Shown here: one piece after another, positions 1-8,420 of the stretch
How positions within the stretch are numbered: position 1 is the stretch's first letter
Layout of the letters: every line of letters begins with the position of its first letter
DNA from: Amylibacter sp.
GTDB lineage: Bacteria > Pseudomonadota > Alphaproteobacteria > Rhodobacterales > Rhodobacteraceae
Direction of reading: 5' to 3'
DNA: 64,000 bases
NCBI GenBank assembly: GCA_021775355.1
Contig: JAJFHZ010000028.1
Coordinates: 1 to 64,000 of the forward strand
Position numbers and translations under genes: made by a program
The notes under the pieces: model-generated
Told to the model about the DNA's origin: nothing
Databases searched by the model: none
Seen by the model: only the letters and a program-made list of their open reading frames with translations

Positions 1-131
1 ATTTACTAATCGGCGCACCGCATCCGCAAGACGACAAGTTCTGCAAGTTGCTGATGGATTTGCTGGCCCAACCGACACGGAATGACCCCGATATGGAGGT
101 GTGGGATAGGTTGTTGTCGGATAATGGGTGA
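1..131 (+). CDS. C-terminal fragment of an unidentified protein
   Basis: An open frame enters from the left edge (first whole codon at 3) and ends at TGA 129-131, giving 42 residues that start LLIGAPHPQDDK and end DRLLSDNG. The start lies outside the window. I do not recognise the family. The gene is convergent with ilvD, with only 29 bases between the stops, and an inverted repeat fills that gap. The composition (several Asp, Leu and Pro) looks like a soluble protein tail, but this is weak evidence. Support for coding is the uninterrupted frame up to a stop placed exactly where the neighbouring gene ends. Confidence 0.5.
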   Translation, partial: LLIGAPHPQDDKFCKLLMDLLAQPTRNDPDMEVWDRLLSDNG

Positions 132-156
132 AAGGGTGCGCCTGATGCTCACCCTT
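132..156. terminator. Inverted repeat between convergent genes, possible terminator
   Basis: AAGGGTG (132-138) and CACCCTT (150-156) form a 7-bp perfect stem around an 11-base loop, filling the gap between two convergent stop codons. There is no strong T-run on either strand, so it is a weak or bidirectional terminator candidate only. Confidence 0.4.
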
Positions 157-160
157 CCAA

Positions 161-2005
161 TTACTTCGGTTCCAGCCGCACCGCACCTTGGCTGGCATTG
201 CCGACAAGTGACGCATAGGCGCGCAGGGCTTTTGAAACCTTGCGTTTGCGTGGCAGGGCCGGTTGCCATGCCTTGTCGCCCTTGGCTTCCATTTCTGCAC
301 GGCGTGCTGCCAGTTCTTCATCCGTCAGGCGCACATCCATTTTGCGGTTGGGGATGTCAATATCGATGATGTCGCCTTCAACAATCAGACCGATATTGCC
401 ACCTTCAGCGGCTTCGGGTGAGACGTGGCCAATGGACAGGCCGGACGTGCCACCTGAAAAGCGGCCGTCGGTGATCAGGGCGCAAACTTTACCCAATCGC
501 ATGGATTTCAGATACGATGTGGGGTAAAGCATTTCCTGCATGCCGGGGCCACCGCGTGGGCCCTCATAACGGATGACGACAACGTCGCCGGCTTTGACCT
601 CTTTGTTCAGGATGCGGTTGACCGCTTCGTCCTGACTTTCGCAGACAATCGCGGGGCCTGAAAATTTCAGAATGCTGTCGTCGACGCCTGCGGTCTTCAC
701 CACGCAGCCCTCTTGGGCGAAATTGCCGAACAGAACCGCCAAACCGCCGTCCTTGGAAAACGCATTTTCCTCTGAGCGGATCACGCCACCCGCACGGTCC
801 AAATCCAGTTCTTTGTAGCGGCGCGATTGGCTGAAGGCCTCGATGGTGCGCACGCCACCGGGGGCCGCCAAGAACAATTCATGCACGTCTTTGTCATTGG
901 TGACACGTATATCCCATTTCTGGATCGCTTCGCCCATTGTGGGTGTATGGATCGTGCCGACTTCGCTGTCCAACAAGCCCGCGCGTTCCAATTCACCCAG
1001 CAGGGCGAATATGCCGCCCGCGCGGTGGATATCTTCCATATGTACGTTCTGGATGGCGGGCGCGACTTTGCACAGGCACGGTGTAATGCGACTTAGGCGA
1101 TCAATGTCGTCGACGGTGAAGTCGACTTCGCCTTCTTGTGCGATGGCCAGTAGGTGCAGGATGGTGTTGGTGGAACCGCCCATGGTGATGTCCAGCGTCA
1201 TGGCGTTTTCAAACGCCGCTTTGGTGGCAATGCCGCGTGCGGACACGGATGTGTTGCCGTTTTCATAGTATTCTTTGGTCAGTTTGACGATCATACGCCC
1301 GGCTTCTTCGAACAGGCCTTTGCGGTCACCGTGCGTGGCCAGTGTTGAGCCGTTACCGGGCAGGGCAAGGCCCAAAGCCTCGGCCAAACAATTCATTGAA
1401 TTGGCCGTGAACATGCCGGAACATGATCCGCAAGTCGGGCATGCGCCTTCTTCAAAGGCTTGCACTTCGGCATCCGTGCGGTCAGGGTTGGCGGCTTCGA
1501 TCATGGCGTCGATCAGATCGACCGCGCGCAATTCGCCGTCAATGTCGACTTTGCCCGCTTCCATCGGGCCGCCAGAAACAAAGACCACGGGAATATCCAG
1601 ACGCAGGGCCGCCATCATCATGCCTGGGGTGATTTTATCGCAGTTGGAAATGCAGACCATCGCGTCGGCACAGTGTGCGTTAACCATATACTCTACGCTG
1701 TCGGCAATCACTTCGCGTGACGGCAGGGAATAAAGCATCCCGTCGTGGCCCATGGCGATACCGTCATCCACCGCAATGGTGTTGAATTCCTTGGCAACAC
1801 CGCCTGCCGCTTCGATCTCGCGTGCGACCAGTTGACCGATGTCTTTCAAATGCACATGGCCCGGCACAAATTGGGTGAAAGAATTCACGACCGCGATAAT
1901 CGGTTTACCAAAGTCTCCTTCGGTCATTCCTGTTGCGCGCCAAAGCCCGCGTGCGCCCGCCATATTGCGGCCATGTGTGGATGTGCGTGAACGATAAGGG
2001 ATCAT
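161..2005 (-). CDS. ilvD: Dihydroxy-acid dehydratase
   Basis: Dehydrates 2,3-dihydroxy-3-methylbutanoate and -pentanoate to the 2-keto acids, the penultimate step of valine and isoleucine synthesis, in the cytosol. The 614 residues match the family's usual length. Visible Fe-S and Mg elements are the NCDKITPGM motif (Cys122), the [11 protein letters not shown] motif (Cys192/Cys195, the latter the usual ligand) and [12 protein letters not shown] (Asp81 region). The C-terminal part has the conserved GRFSGGTSG segment. The start is the ATG at 2003-2005 ([10 protein letters not shown]), the usual N-terminus of IlvD. It stands alone; the next gene upstream on the same strand ends 72 bases away, so it probably has its own promoter or is a distal gene. 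Confidence 0.97.
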   Translation of the reverse strand: MIPYRSRTSTHGRNMAGARGLWRATGMTEGDFGKPIIAVVNSFTQFVPGHVHLKDIGQLVAREIEAAGGVAKEFNTIAVDDGIAMGHDGMLYSLPSREVIADSVEYMVNAHCADAMVCISNCDKITPGMMMAALRLDIPVVFVSGGPMEAGKVDIDGELRAVDLIDAMIEAANPDRTDAEVQAFEEGACPTCGSCSGMFTANSMNCLAEALGLALPGNGSTLATHGDRKGLFEEAGRMIVKLTKEYYENGNTSVSARGIATKAAFENAMTLDITMGGSTNTILHLLAIAQEGEVDFTVDDIDRLSRITPCLCKVAPAIQNVHMEDIHRAGGIFALLGELERAGLLDSEVGTIHTPTMGEAIQKWDIRVTNDKDVHELFLAAPGGVRTIEAFSQSRRYKELDLDRAGGVIRSEENAFSKDGGLAVLFGNFAQEGCVVKTAGVDDSILKFSGPAIVCESQDEAVNRILNKEVKAGDVVVIRYEGPRGGPGMQEMLYPTSYLKSMRLGKVCALITDGRFSGGTSGLSIGHVSPEAAEGGNIGLIVEGDIIDIDIPNRKMDVRLTDEELAARRAEMEAKGDKAWQPALPRKRKVSKALRAYASLVGNASQGAVRLEPK

Positions 2006-2077
2006 GTGCTTGCTCCGAAAGATTGCTTGGGTAGGTTTTGCCCGACCAAGATCAAAGTTTCCAGAGGATTCTGACAG

Positions 2078-2716
2078 TTATTTCGCAGCGCCCGTTATTT
2101 TATCCCAAATGCGCCCGATAAACCCGCGTGTATTTGTACCCGCATCATCCCATGCGTCTTCGATGTCTTCCAGAACAGGATCGATGCGGCGGCGCTTGAA
2201 GCGTTGCAACAGGCGGAATATACCCAGCCCCAACAAACCCATGACCGTAAAGAAAAAGATGTTAAACCATGGGATCAAGCGCACATCCGGCCCATCAACA
2301 ACTTTCAGCGACGTGGCATTTGGGAAGATCGTCCAATAAACGAAGCGCCAACCATAGTGGCGCACTGCGACCCAAACCGGTTCTTCCTTGGTTGAAACCA
2401 GTTCTTTGGCCTGCGCATTTATGTCGGCACTGTCGAATTTGAAATAAAACGGCCATGAAAAACTGGTGTCTTCGTTGCGATAAACCATTACGCTGCCATC
2501 AGGCATGACCGTATCGATGAAACGCACATCGCGCGATGGCAATTTGGTGGTACCCGCATCAGGGTTGGCCCAAAAGATGCTATTAACCCCGAAATCCTGA
2601 CGTTTTTCATAAGCGTCGATAATGCGCACAATATCGCGTTGCGGCAGGATATAATGAAACATCGAGACGACAAGAACGACCAATAGTGTCGTTACAATCC
2701 ATTTAATCCAGCGCAT
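2078..2716 (-). CDS. DUF1523 family membrane protein
   Basis: A 212-residue protein with one hydrophobic segment near the N-terminus (about 4-24), a roughly 130-residue presumably periplasmic domain rich in aromatic residues, and a second membrane segment (about 160-180) followed by a basic, arginine-rich cytosolic tail. The pattern and motifs such as DIVRI and RNEDT.FSWPFYFKFD resemble DUF1523, found mainly in Rhodobacterales; function unknown. I chose the ATG at 2716, which follows AAGGG by 7 bases, over a GTG one codon upstream. It lies upstream of ilvD on the same strand, but with a 72-base gap I do not claim an operon. Confidence 0.8.
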   Translation of the reverse strand: MRWIKWIVTTLLVVLVVSMFHYILPQRDIVRIIDAYEKRQDFGVNSIFWANPDAGTTKLPSRDVRFIDTVMPDGSVMVYRNEDTSFSWPFYFKFDSADINAQAKELVSTKEEPVWVAVRHYGWRFVYWTIFPNATSLKVVDGPDVRLIPWFNIFFFTVMGLLGLGIFRLLQRFKRRRIDPVLEDIEDAWDDAGTNTRGFIGRIWDKITGAAK

Positions 2717-2840
2717 CACTTCACCCTTATAACAAGTTTCACCTTGTATATGGTGATTTGGGCTGGTCTTACCAGACGTATACAGGTTAATTATTTTGGG
2801 TATTCATACATCATTAAGAATTATTGCCTAATTCTGAATA

Positions 2841-3197
2841 ATGGTTAACGAAGTCGTACAACAGATACAGCCCCGACCACATTCGCTTGTTCATGGCGGG
2901 TTGCCTGAAAAGCATGATTTATTCGTAGGGGACAGATCACGCATCTTGATTGCCACGGTGGCACCCAATCATACGGTGGATACAGTTTGCCATATCCATG
3001 CTTGCAAACAAATTACGGTTCTGCATGGCTATGCCGAAATAGAGCTTTTAGATAAATCCATCACGCTTTTTGAAGGGCAGTCTACGTATATCCCGAACGG
3101 CACTGCGCATAAAATCGTTAATTTCGGAAAAATCCCACTAAAATACGTGGAAATCCGCACCGGCCCCTATGTGTTGGATGACGATTTACTGGCTTAA
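2841..3197 (+). CDS. Small cupin protein (mannose-6-phosphate isomerase C-terminal type)
   Basis: A 118-residue single cupin barrel. It resembles the C-terminal domain of type II phosphomannose isomerase/GDP-mannose pyrophosphorylase: cupin motif 1 is seen around HIHACKQITVLHGYAEI, and motif 2 around FEGQSTYIPNGTAHKIVN. The nucleotidyltransferase domain is absent, so it cannot be the full bifunctional enzyme. It may be a stand-alone sugar-phosphate isomerase domain or a small-molecule binding cupin; the substrate cannot be read from sequence. It is monocistronic, divergent from the DUF1523 gene, and 93 bases upstream of the aldehyde dehydrogenase. Confidence 0.75.
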   Translation: MVNEVVQQIQPRPHSLVHGGLPEKHDLFVGDRSRILIATVAPNHTVDTVCHIHACKQITVLHGYAEIELLDKSITLFEGQSTYIPNGTAHKIVNFGKIPLKYVEIRTGPYVLDDDLLA

Positions 3198-3290
3198 TCC
3201 CAAAATAACCCTCTATTTATATTGCACCTGCGAAGAGAATGTGCCACGCATTCGTCAAATATAGAAATGTTAGCGTGAAAAGGTGCCGAA

Positions 3291-4778
3291 ATGCTCGATG
3301 ATACAAACCTAAGTTCAATCCTGAAAGACCCAAGCTTGCTATGTACAAAAGCTTATATTGCAGGCGCGTGGGTAGACGCCACAGATGGTGCTACTTTCGA
3401 AGTGACCAACCCCGCACGTGGCGATGTTTTAGCACATCTGCCTGATTTACAAGTCGAGGACGCGACATTCGCCATTGAAGCAGCTGTCAAAGCACAAAAG
3501 AAATGGGCTGCTTGGACAGGTAAAGAACGATCTGCAGTGATCCGCAAAATGTTCGAACTGATGGTCGAAAACGCCGATGATCTGGGGGCAATCCTAACTG
3601 CTGAAATGGGCAAGCCTTTTGCCGAAGCACGTGGCGAAATCCTATATGCTGCCAGTTTCTTGGAATGGTTTGGCGAAGAGGCTAAACGTGTTTACGGTGA
3701 AACCATCCCCGGCCACCAGCGCGACAAACGCATCACGGTTCTAAAGCAGCCCGTGGGTGTTGTGGCATCCATCACGCCCTGGAATTTCCCGTCTGCAATG
3801 ATCACCCGCAAACTTGGCCCTGCACTTGCATCGGGCTGTGCTTTTGTAGCCCGCCCCGCCAAGCAAACACCGCTTTCAGCCCTTGCCATTGCGGCCATTG
3901 CTGATCGTGCCGGCCTGCCAAAAGGCGTGTTAAGTGTTTTGACGTCTGCAAAGGCGCGCCCCATCGGAGCCGAGTTCTGCACCAATCCGCATGTACGTAA
4001 ACTGACCTTCACGGGGTCCACAGAAGTTGGCCGTGTTTTGATGAAACAGTGTTCCGACAAGATTATGAAACTGTCACTTGAACTGGGCGGTAACGCACCG
4101 TTTATCGTATTTGATGATGCTGATCTGGATGCGGCTGTTGAAGGGGCGATGATTTCAAAATACCGCAACAACGGTCAAACCTGCGTCTGTGCCAACCGCA
4201 TATACGTGCAAGAAGGCGTTTATGATGCCTTTGCCGAAAAGCTGGCGGTTGCCGTAAACAACATGAAAGTTGGCGATGGGCTGGACGATGGCGTTATTGC
4301 AGGCCCGCTGATTGATATGGCGGGTGTGGAAAAGGTAGAAGAGCATATCGCGGATGCAACGGCAAAAGGCGCCAAAGTCATTGCAGGCGGCAAACGCCAT
4401 GCACTGGGCGGCACTTTCTTTGAACCGACGATTTTGACAGGTGTCACATCCGACATGATCGTCACCGAAGACGAAACATTCGGCCCTGTTGCCCCGCTGT
4501 TCAGCTTCAAAACCGAAGAAGAGGTTGTAGCAGCCGCCAATGACACAATTTACGGTCTGGCATCCTATTTCTATTCCAATGATCTGAACCGCGTCACCCG
4601 CGTACAAGAAGCACTTGAATACGGCATGGTCGGCGTGAACACAGGTCTGATTTCAACCGAAGTCGCACCCTTTGGCGGCGTGAAACAATCCGGCTTGGGT
4701 CGTGAAGGTTCGCATCACGGCATGGATGATTACATGGAAATGAAATACATCTGCACGTCTGTGAAAACCACGGCCTGA
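3291..4778 (+). CDS. gabD: NAD(P)-dependent succinate-semialdehyde dehydrogenase
   Basis: Oxidises succinate semialdehyde to succinate, the last step of GABA catabolism, in the cytosol. The 495 residues carry the ALDH superfamily features: PWNFP (163-167), the FTGSTEVG coenzyme loop (240-247), catalytic Glu264 in LELGGNAPF and catalytic Cys298 in NNGQTCVC. The GQTCVCANR context with a second Cys two residues later is typical of the GabD subfamily. The ATG at 3291 gives the expected N-terminus. No gabT or GABA regulator is adjacent, so the physiological substrate is inferred from family only. A perfect 13-bp hairpin lies downstream at 4901-4929. Confidence 0.9.
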   Translation: MLDDTNLSSILKDPSLLCTKAYIAGAWVDATDGATFEVTNPARGDVLAHLPDLQVEDATFAIEAAVKAQKKWAAWTGKERSAVIRKMFELMVENADDLGAILTAEMGKPFAEARGEILYAASFLEWFGEEAKRVYGETIPGHQRDKRITVLKQPVGVVASITPWNFPSAMITRKLGPALASGCAFVARPAKQTPLSALAIAAIADRAGLPKGVLSVLTSAKARPIGAEFCTNPHVRKLTFTGSTEVGRVLMKQCSDKIMKLSLELGGNAPFIVFDDADLDAAVEGAMISKYRNNGQTCVCANRIYVQEGVYDAFAEKLAVAVNNMKVGDGLDDGVIAGPLIDMAGVEKVEEHIADATAKGAKVIAGGKRHALGGTFFEPTILTGVTSDMIVTEDETFGPVAPLFSFKTEEEVVAAANDTIYGLASYFYSNDLNRVTRVQEALEYGMVGVNTGLISTEVAPFGGVKQSGLGREGSHHGMDDYMEMKYICTSVKTTA

Positions 4779-4900
4779 ACAAACATCGAGACCGAAGTAT
4801 AGCGGTCTGAACCGAAGTTAACGATAGGATGGGCATCACGCGCACCCTACGGGATAAGCCAAGGTTGAAAAGTTAATAAAGTAAACACGATTATGCAATG

Positions 4901-4929
4901 TTAGAGCCACTGCTTTGCAGTGGCTCTAA
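4901..4929. terminator. Perfect 13-bp hairpin between convergent genes
   Basis: TTAGAGCCACTGC (4901-4913) and GCAGTGGCTCTAA (4917-4929) are perfect reverse complements around a 3-base TTT loop. The hairpin lies between the convergent gabD and beta-barrel genes, so a transcription-stop role is likely. It lacks a clean T-tract downstream on either strand: A5 follows on plus, and on minus the Ts lie before the hairpin. Confidence 0.55.
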
Positions 4930-4953
4930 AAACCATCAATGACCTAATAAAGC

Positions 4954-5600
4954 TTAGAAATTATAGTTCAATCCCGCACGAAAAATATCAAACTTAACCG
5001 GTGTCGAACAGGTTGGGAAGAAACGTAGAGTTGGTATTTGTAAATTTCCAAGGTCTGCACGCAGGTATTCAATCTTTGCCGTAATTTTAGGCGTAAATGC
5101 ATGCTCGACACCCACACCGAATACCAAACCGGAAACGGTGTCATCCCCTAAAGTTCCGATCCCTGTGACAGCCGCCGTAGCGTTAGCAAATCCGACCCCA
5201 GCTGTAAAATAAGGCAAAGTGTTACCAATTTCATAGCCCCCACGTAAGCGTAATGTGGAAAAATCATCCACTTCGGTCTTACATCCCGAACCACAAAATG
5301 CTGCAGCGGAAGTCGGCGACGTGCTTTGTATATCCCCAAATGAAATGTCCAGTTCTACACCGACAACTATATTTTGGCCGACCTCTAAGTTATAACCACC
5401 GGTCAAGCCGCCTAAAACGCCATCGGTATCTACCGGAGTAGAGGAGCGGCCGGCTGATGCAAACGTCCAAAATTTTCACCGCTATGATAAGAAATCACAC
5501 CGCCTATATAAGGCCCTGACCAATCATGATTTTCCCCGGCTGTTGCGTAAGATAGTGCCGAGCCGCTAAGTGCTAAGGATAATAATATTGTACGTAACAT
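4954..5600 (-). pseudogene. Outer-membrane beta-barrel protein gene, frameshifted
   Basis: Two frames together encode an Omp25/OmpA-like small beta-barrel. The N-terminal part starts at ATG 5600 (MLRTILLSLALSG, cleavable signal, then the typical mature start WSGPYIGG), preceded by AGAGGGG. This frame runs into a stop at 5430-5432. The other frame continues as FASAGRSSTPVDTDGVLGG through GGYN, glycine/aromatic-rich strands, and ends GLNYNF with the C-terminal aromatic residue used by barrel assembly. The span is 647 bases, one short of a multiple of three. A one-base loss near the AAAATTTT tract (about 5466-5478) explains it. Either a recent pseudogene or a base-calling error in a homopolymer. 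Confidence 0.75.
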
Positions 5601-5851
5601 TCCAATTTCCCCTCTTTTTATGATTATTCTGACCGAAAATAGAAAAACCACTTTGGGGCGAGTATTCCAACGTTTTCCCCTACGTCAAGAAGGCACTACT
5701 TTGTTGATAGGTTACACTTGAATACCGCTTCAGGTTCGAAGGCGTTGTTGGTGGGAAAGGGCAAGTCACTAGGGGTTCGCAATCACCCGGTTTGCAGGCA
5801 AAATTGCCCCAAGCTATGCCTGCCCGATAGTCGTTTAACAGGGTTTTACAG
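5601..5851. other. Intergenic region, no gene recognised
   Basis: This 251-base stretch lies between the starts/ends of two minus-strand genes. It holds the leader and Shine-Dalgarno of the beta-barrel gene at its left edge. Open frames here on both strands lack a ribosome-binding site and resemble no family I know. I found no tRNA-like cloverleaf despite a GGTTCGAAGG string near 5732. Confidence 0.4.
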
Positions 5852-6454
5852 TCAAGCCTCCAGTTCTGCCGACAGGATAATCGGGAAGAACACACCGCTT
5901 GACCAGACGCCGAACCAGCTTTGGCCGTCAAATTCCGCGTGAGCCCCGATATCGACAAGCCGATAAAAGCTTTTGCGGTCAATCAGCGCTTCCAGATTGG
6001 CGCGGATCAGCACATAGGGTGAAGGCTCGCCCGTTTTTGCATCGCGCACCACGCGAATAGGATGATCAGGGCCGGCAACAGCGGTATCGTCAACTTGGGT
6101 TGTAAAGCTTATGGTCTGATCTTTACCCACCCCGTTCACGTCAAAATCTATTGCCACAAAGGGGGCGTCTTCCACAGTAATTCCGACCTTTTCCATCGGT
6201 GTCACCAGAAAATAATCATCGCCATCCTTGCGGATAATGCTTGAGAACAGTTTGACCAGCGGCATTCGCCCGATGGGGGTGCCTAAATAAAACCATGTCC
6301 CATCGCGGGCAATGCGCATATCCAGGTCGCCGCAAAACTCGGGATTCCACAAATGCACGGGCGGTGGCCCCTTTTTTCCGGCTGTTTTTGCCGCTTGTGC
6401 AATGCCGTCAGCAGTCGGTTTCGCAAGTTTCTGCTTATTTGTTTCATTTGTCAT
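5852..6454 (-). CDS. DUF1285 family protein
   Basis: A 200-residue soluble protein with the strongly conserved DUF1285 signature: PVHLWNPEFCGDLDMRIARD (about 32-51), WFYLGTPIGR, VTPMEKVGI and a closing WFGVWSSGVFFP. Function is unknown. The first 30 residues are lysine/alanine-rich and probably disordered. The gene is divergent from the MoxR operon with a 71-base intergenic region that holds an AT-rich run (6490-6500), so the two may share a promoter region. This linkage of DUF1285 to MoxR is, from memory, common in Rhodobacterales, suggesting a role connected to the same process. Confidence 0.88.
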   Translation of the reverse strand: MTNETNKQKLAKPTADGIAQAAKTAGKKGPPPVHLWNPEFCGDLDMRIARDGTWFYLGTPIGRMPLVKLFSSIIRKDGDDYFLVTPMEKVGITVEDAPFVAIDFDVNGVGKDQTISFTTQVDDTAVAGPDHPIRVVRDAKTGEPSPYVLIRANLEALIDRKSFYRLVDIGAHAEFDGQSWFGVWSSGVFFPIILSAELEA

Positions 6455-6525
6455 TTGTCACAGCGGCCTTAGTTTCGTTTAATAGGATCTATATATATAT
6501 GTTACGACCTTAGAAGGATTTTGTC

Positions 6526-7533
6526 ATGAGCGGCACCAAAAAGACTTTAGCGAAGCAAATTGATGAAATAGGCGGGCTTTTGGAAACGGCCAAAGCCAAT
6601 ATCGAAAAGCGGGTAATTGGCCAGTCCGAAGTAGTCGAACAATCCATCATAGCCCTGCTAAGTGGCGGTCACGCCCTATTGGTAGGCGCACCCGGTCTGG
6701 CAAAGACGCGTTTGGTCGATACACTTGGCACTGTGATGGGGCTGACGTCGAACCGCGTGCAATTCACCCCCGACCTGATGCCGGCCGATATTCTGGGGTC
6801 AGAGGTTCTAGACGTCACCAAGGACGGCAAACGAGCGTTTCGGTTCCTGAAGGGGCCGATTTTCTGCCAATTGTTGATGGCGGATGAAATCAACCGCGCC
6901 AGTCCGCGCACACAGTCGGCACTTTTGCAAGCGATGCAGGAACATGCGGTAACCATTGCGGGCAAGACCTATGAAATGGCCGAACCGTTTCATGTGCTGG
7001 CCACACAAAACCCGATTGAACAAGAAGGCACATACCCCCTGCCCGAAGCCCAGCTGGATCGGTTTTTGCTGCAAATAGATGTGGGTTTTCCCAGCCGTGA
7101 TACCGAACGCGAGATTTTGCTGGCAACCACGGGATTTGGCGAGGCCGTAGCTGAACAGGTGTTTGAACCTGCGCAACTGACAGCGGCACAGGAACTTGTG
7201 CGCCGCATGCCCGTGGGTGAAACGGTGGTTGAAGCGATCTTGGATCTGGTGCGTTCTGCCCGACCGACAGAAACCTCTGACAGTTATATTCAGAACACAA
7301 TCAGTTGGGGACCCGGGCCTAGGGCGGCACAGGCCTTGATGTTGGCGACACGCGCACGCGCACTTATACAGGGCCGTTTGGCCCCGTCTTTGGACGATGT
7401 CGAAGCCTTGGCACATTCAGCTTTGGTTCACCGCATGTCATTGAATTTTGCCGCCAAAGCCCAGGGCGACAGTTTGGATCGCATCATTGCTGATCTGACC
7501 TACAAAGCACTAGGCAAAGAGGCCGCAGCTTGA
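6526..7533 (+). CDS. MoxR-family AAA+ ATPase
   Basis: A 335-residue AAA+ ATPase. Walker A is GAPGLAKT (54-61), Walker B is LLMADEINRA (about 116-125), sensor 1 is in VLATQNPIEQEGTYPLPEAQLDR, and a C-terminal AAA lid follows. MoxR proteins act as chaperones that assemble or activate partner proteins, often ones with VWA domains. It heads an operon with DUF58, BatA/DUF4159 and amidotransferase-like membrane proteins, the usual MoxR neighbourhood. Its stop overlaps the next start (TTGA), so translation is coupled. Confidence 0.93.
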   Translation: MSGTKKTLAKQIDEIGGLLETAKANIEKRVIGQSEVVEQSIIALLSGGHALLVGAPGLAKTRLVDTLGTVMGLTSNRVQFTPDLMPADILGSEVLDVTKDGKRAFRFLKGPIFCQLLMADEINRASPRTQSALLQAMQEHAVTIAGKTYEMAEPFHVLATQNPIEQEGTYPLPEAQLDRFLLQIDVGFPSRDTEREILLATTGFGEAVAEQVFEPAQLTAAQELVRRMPVGETVVEAILDLVRSARPTETSDSYIQNTISWGPGPRAAQALMLATRARALIQGRLAPSLDDVEALAHSALVHRMSLNFAAKAQGDSLDRIIADLTYKALGKEAAA

Positions 7534-8420
7534 CCCGAACGCCTGACATATTGGCACTAAAAACACGGCATGATGCTGAACATTTGGCGCAAGGCTTTGA
7601 TGCATTGCTGGCCGAAGCGCATCAGTTGACAGCAAGTATCAGCCATGGCGCACATGGTCGGCGCAGGTCGGGTGCGGGTGAAGAATTCTGGCAATACCGT
7701 ATGGCCGTGGAAACGGATGCAGTCCGCGATATTGACTGGCGGCGTTCCGCGCGATCAGACGACCATTTCGTACGCCAGCATGAATGGCAAAACACACAAT
7801 CTGTCCATCTTTGGGTCGACCGCGGGGCATCTATGCTGTTTCGATCGCAAGAAACCTTGCCGATGAAAGCACAACGCGCGGCTGTTTTGGGGTTGGCTAT
7901 CGGCATTTTGCTTGCAAAAGGCGGTGAAAAAGTCGGGCTGACCGATCTGGACGATCCCCCCAGACAAGGGCTGGCACAGGTCGAAAAAATGGCGGTGGCA
8001 CTCGCACATACATTCCCTGATCATGAGTTTTCCACACCTGCCAGAAAAGAAATGAAGCAGGGCCAAAAGGCTGTGTATATCTCGGATTTTCTGGGCGAAT
8101 GGGATGAGATTTTCGAAAGCCTGTCTTATGCGGCCAATCAAAACGTGAATGGATATCTGGTGCAGATTCTGGACTCCGTAGAAGAAGACTTTCCCTTCAG
8201 GGGCCGTACCGTGTTGTTCAGCATGAATGAAGGCCACAAGTTTGAAACCCTGCGGGCGCAATCCTTGCGCGATGAATATCGCGAAAAACTTGCCGAACGC
8301 AAAGCCGCCTTGCAGCAACTGTCGCAAAAAACCGGGTGGCGGTATATCTGTCACCAAACCGGCGAACCCGCCAGCATACCGCTGATCTGGCTTTATCAGG
8401 CTTTGGGGGGACACACCTGA
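7530..8420 (+). CDS. DUF58 domain protein (MoxR partner)
   Basis: A 296-residue DUF58 protein, likely with a VWA-like fold. Typical DUF58 elements are visible: GRRRSGAGEEFWQYR, followed by RDIDWRRSARSDDHFVRQHEW (about 67-87) and a later VYISDFLG segment. In characterised neighbourhoods such proteins are the MoxR ATPase's substrates. The start is TTG at 7530, overlapping the moxR stop by four bases. The stop (TGA 8418-8420) overlaps the following ATG (TGATG). It has no membrane segment, unlike the next two products. Confidence 0.9.
   Translation: MTRTPDILALKTRHDAEHLAQGFDALLAEAHQLTASISHGAHGRRRSGAGEEFWQYRMAVETDAVRDIDWRRSARSDDHFVRQHEWQNTQSVHLWVDRGASMLFRSQETLPMKAQRAAVLGLAIGILLAKGGEKVGLTDLDDPPRQGLAQVEKMAVALAHTFPDHEFSTPARKEMKQGQKAVYISDFLGEWDEIFESLSYAANQNVNGYLVQILDSVEEDFPFRGRTVLFSMNEGHKFETLRAQSLRDEYREKLAERKAALQQLSQKTGWRYICHQTGEPASIPLIWLYQALGGHT

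Noticed and set aside
5718..5800. GGTTCGAAGG string suggestive of a tRNA T-arm
   Set aside because: The flanking bases do not pair to form a T stem on either strand, and no anticodon or acceptor stem can be built.
5680..5982. 100-codon minus-strand frame overlapping the end of the DUF1285 gene, with several cysteines
   Set aside because: No ribosome site, overlaps 131 bases of a confident gene in another frame, and resembles no family I know.
8336..8419. Longer N-terminus for the BatA/DUF4159 protein
   Set aside because: The extra 28 codons lie inside DUF58; the ATG at 8420 is coupled to the DUF58 stop and gives the expected BatA-type start.
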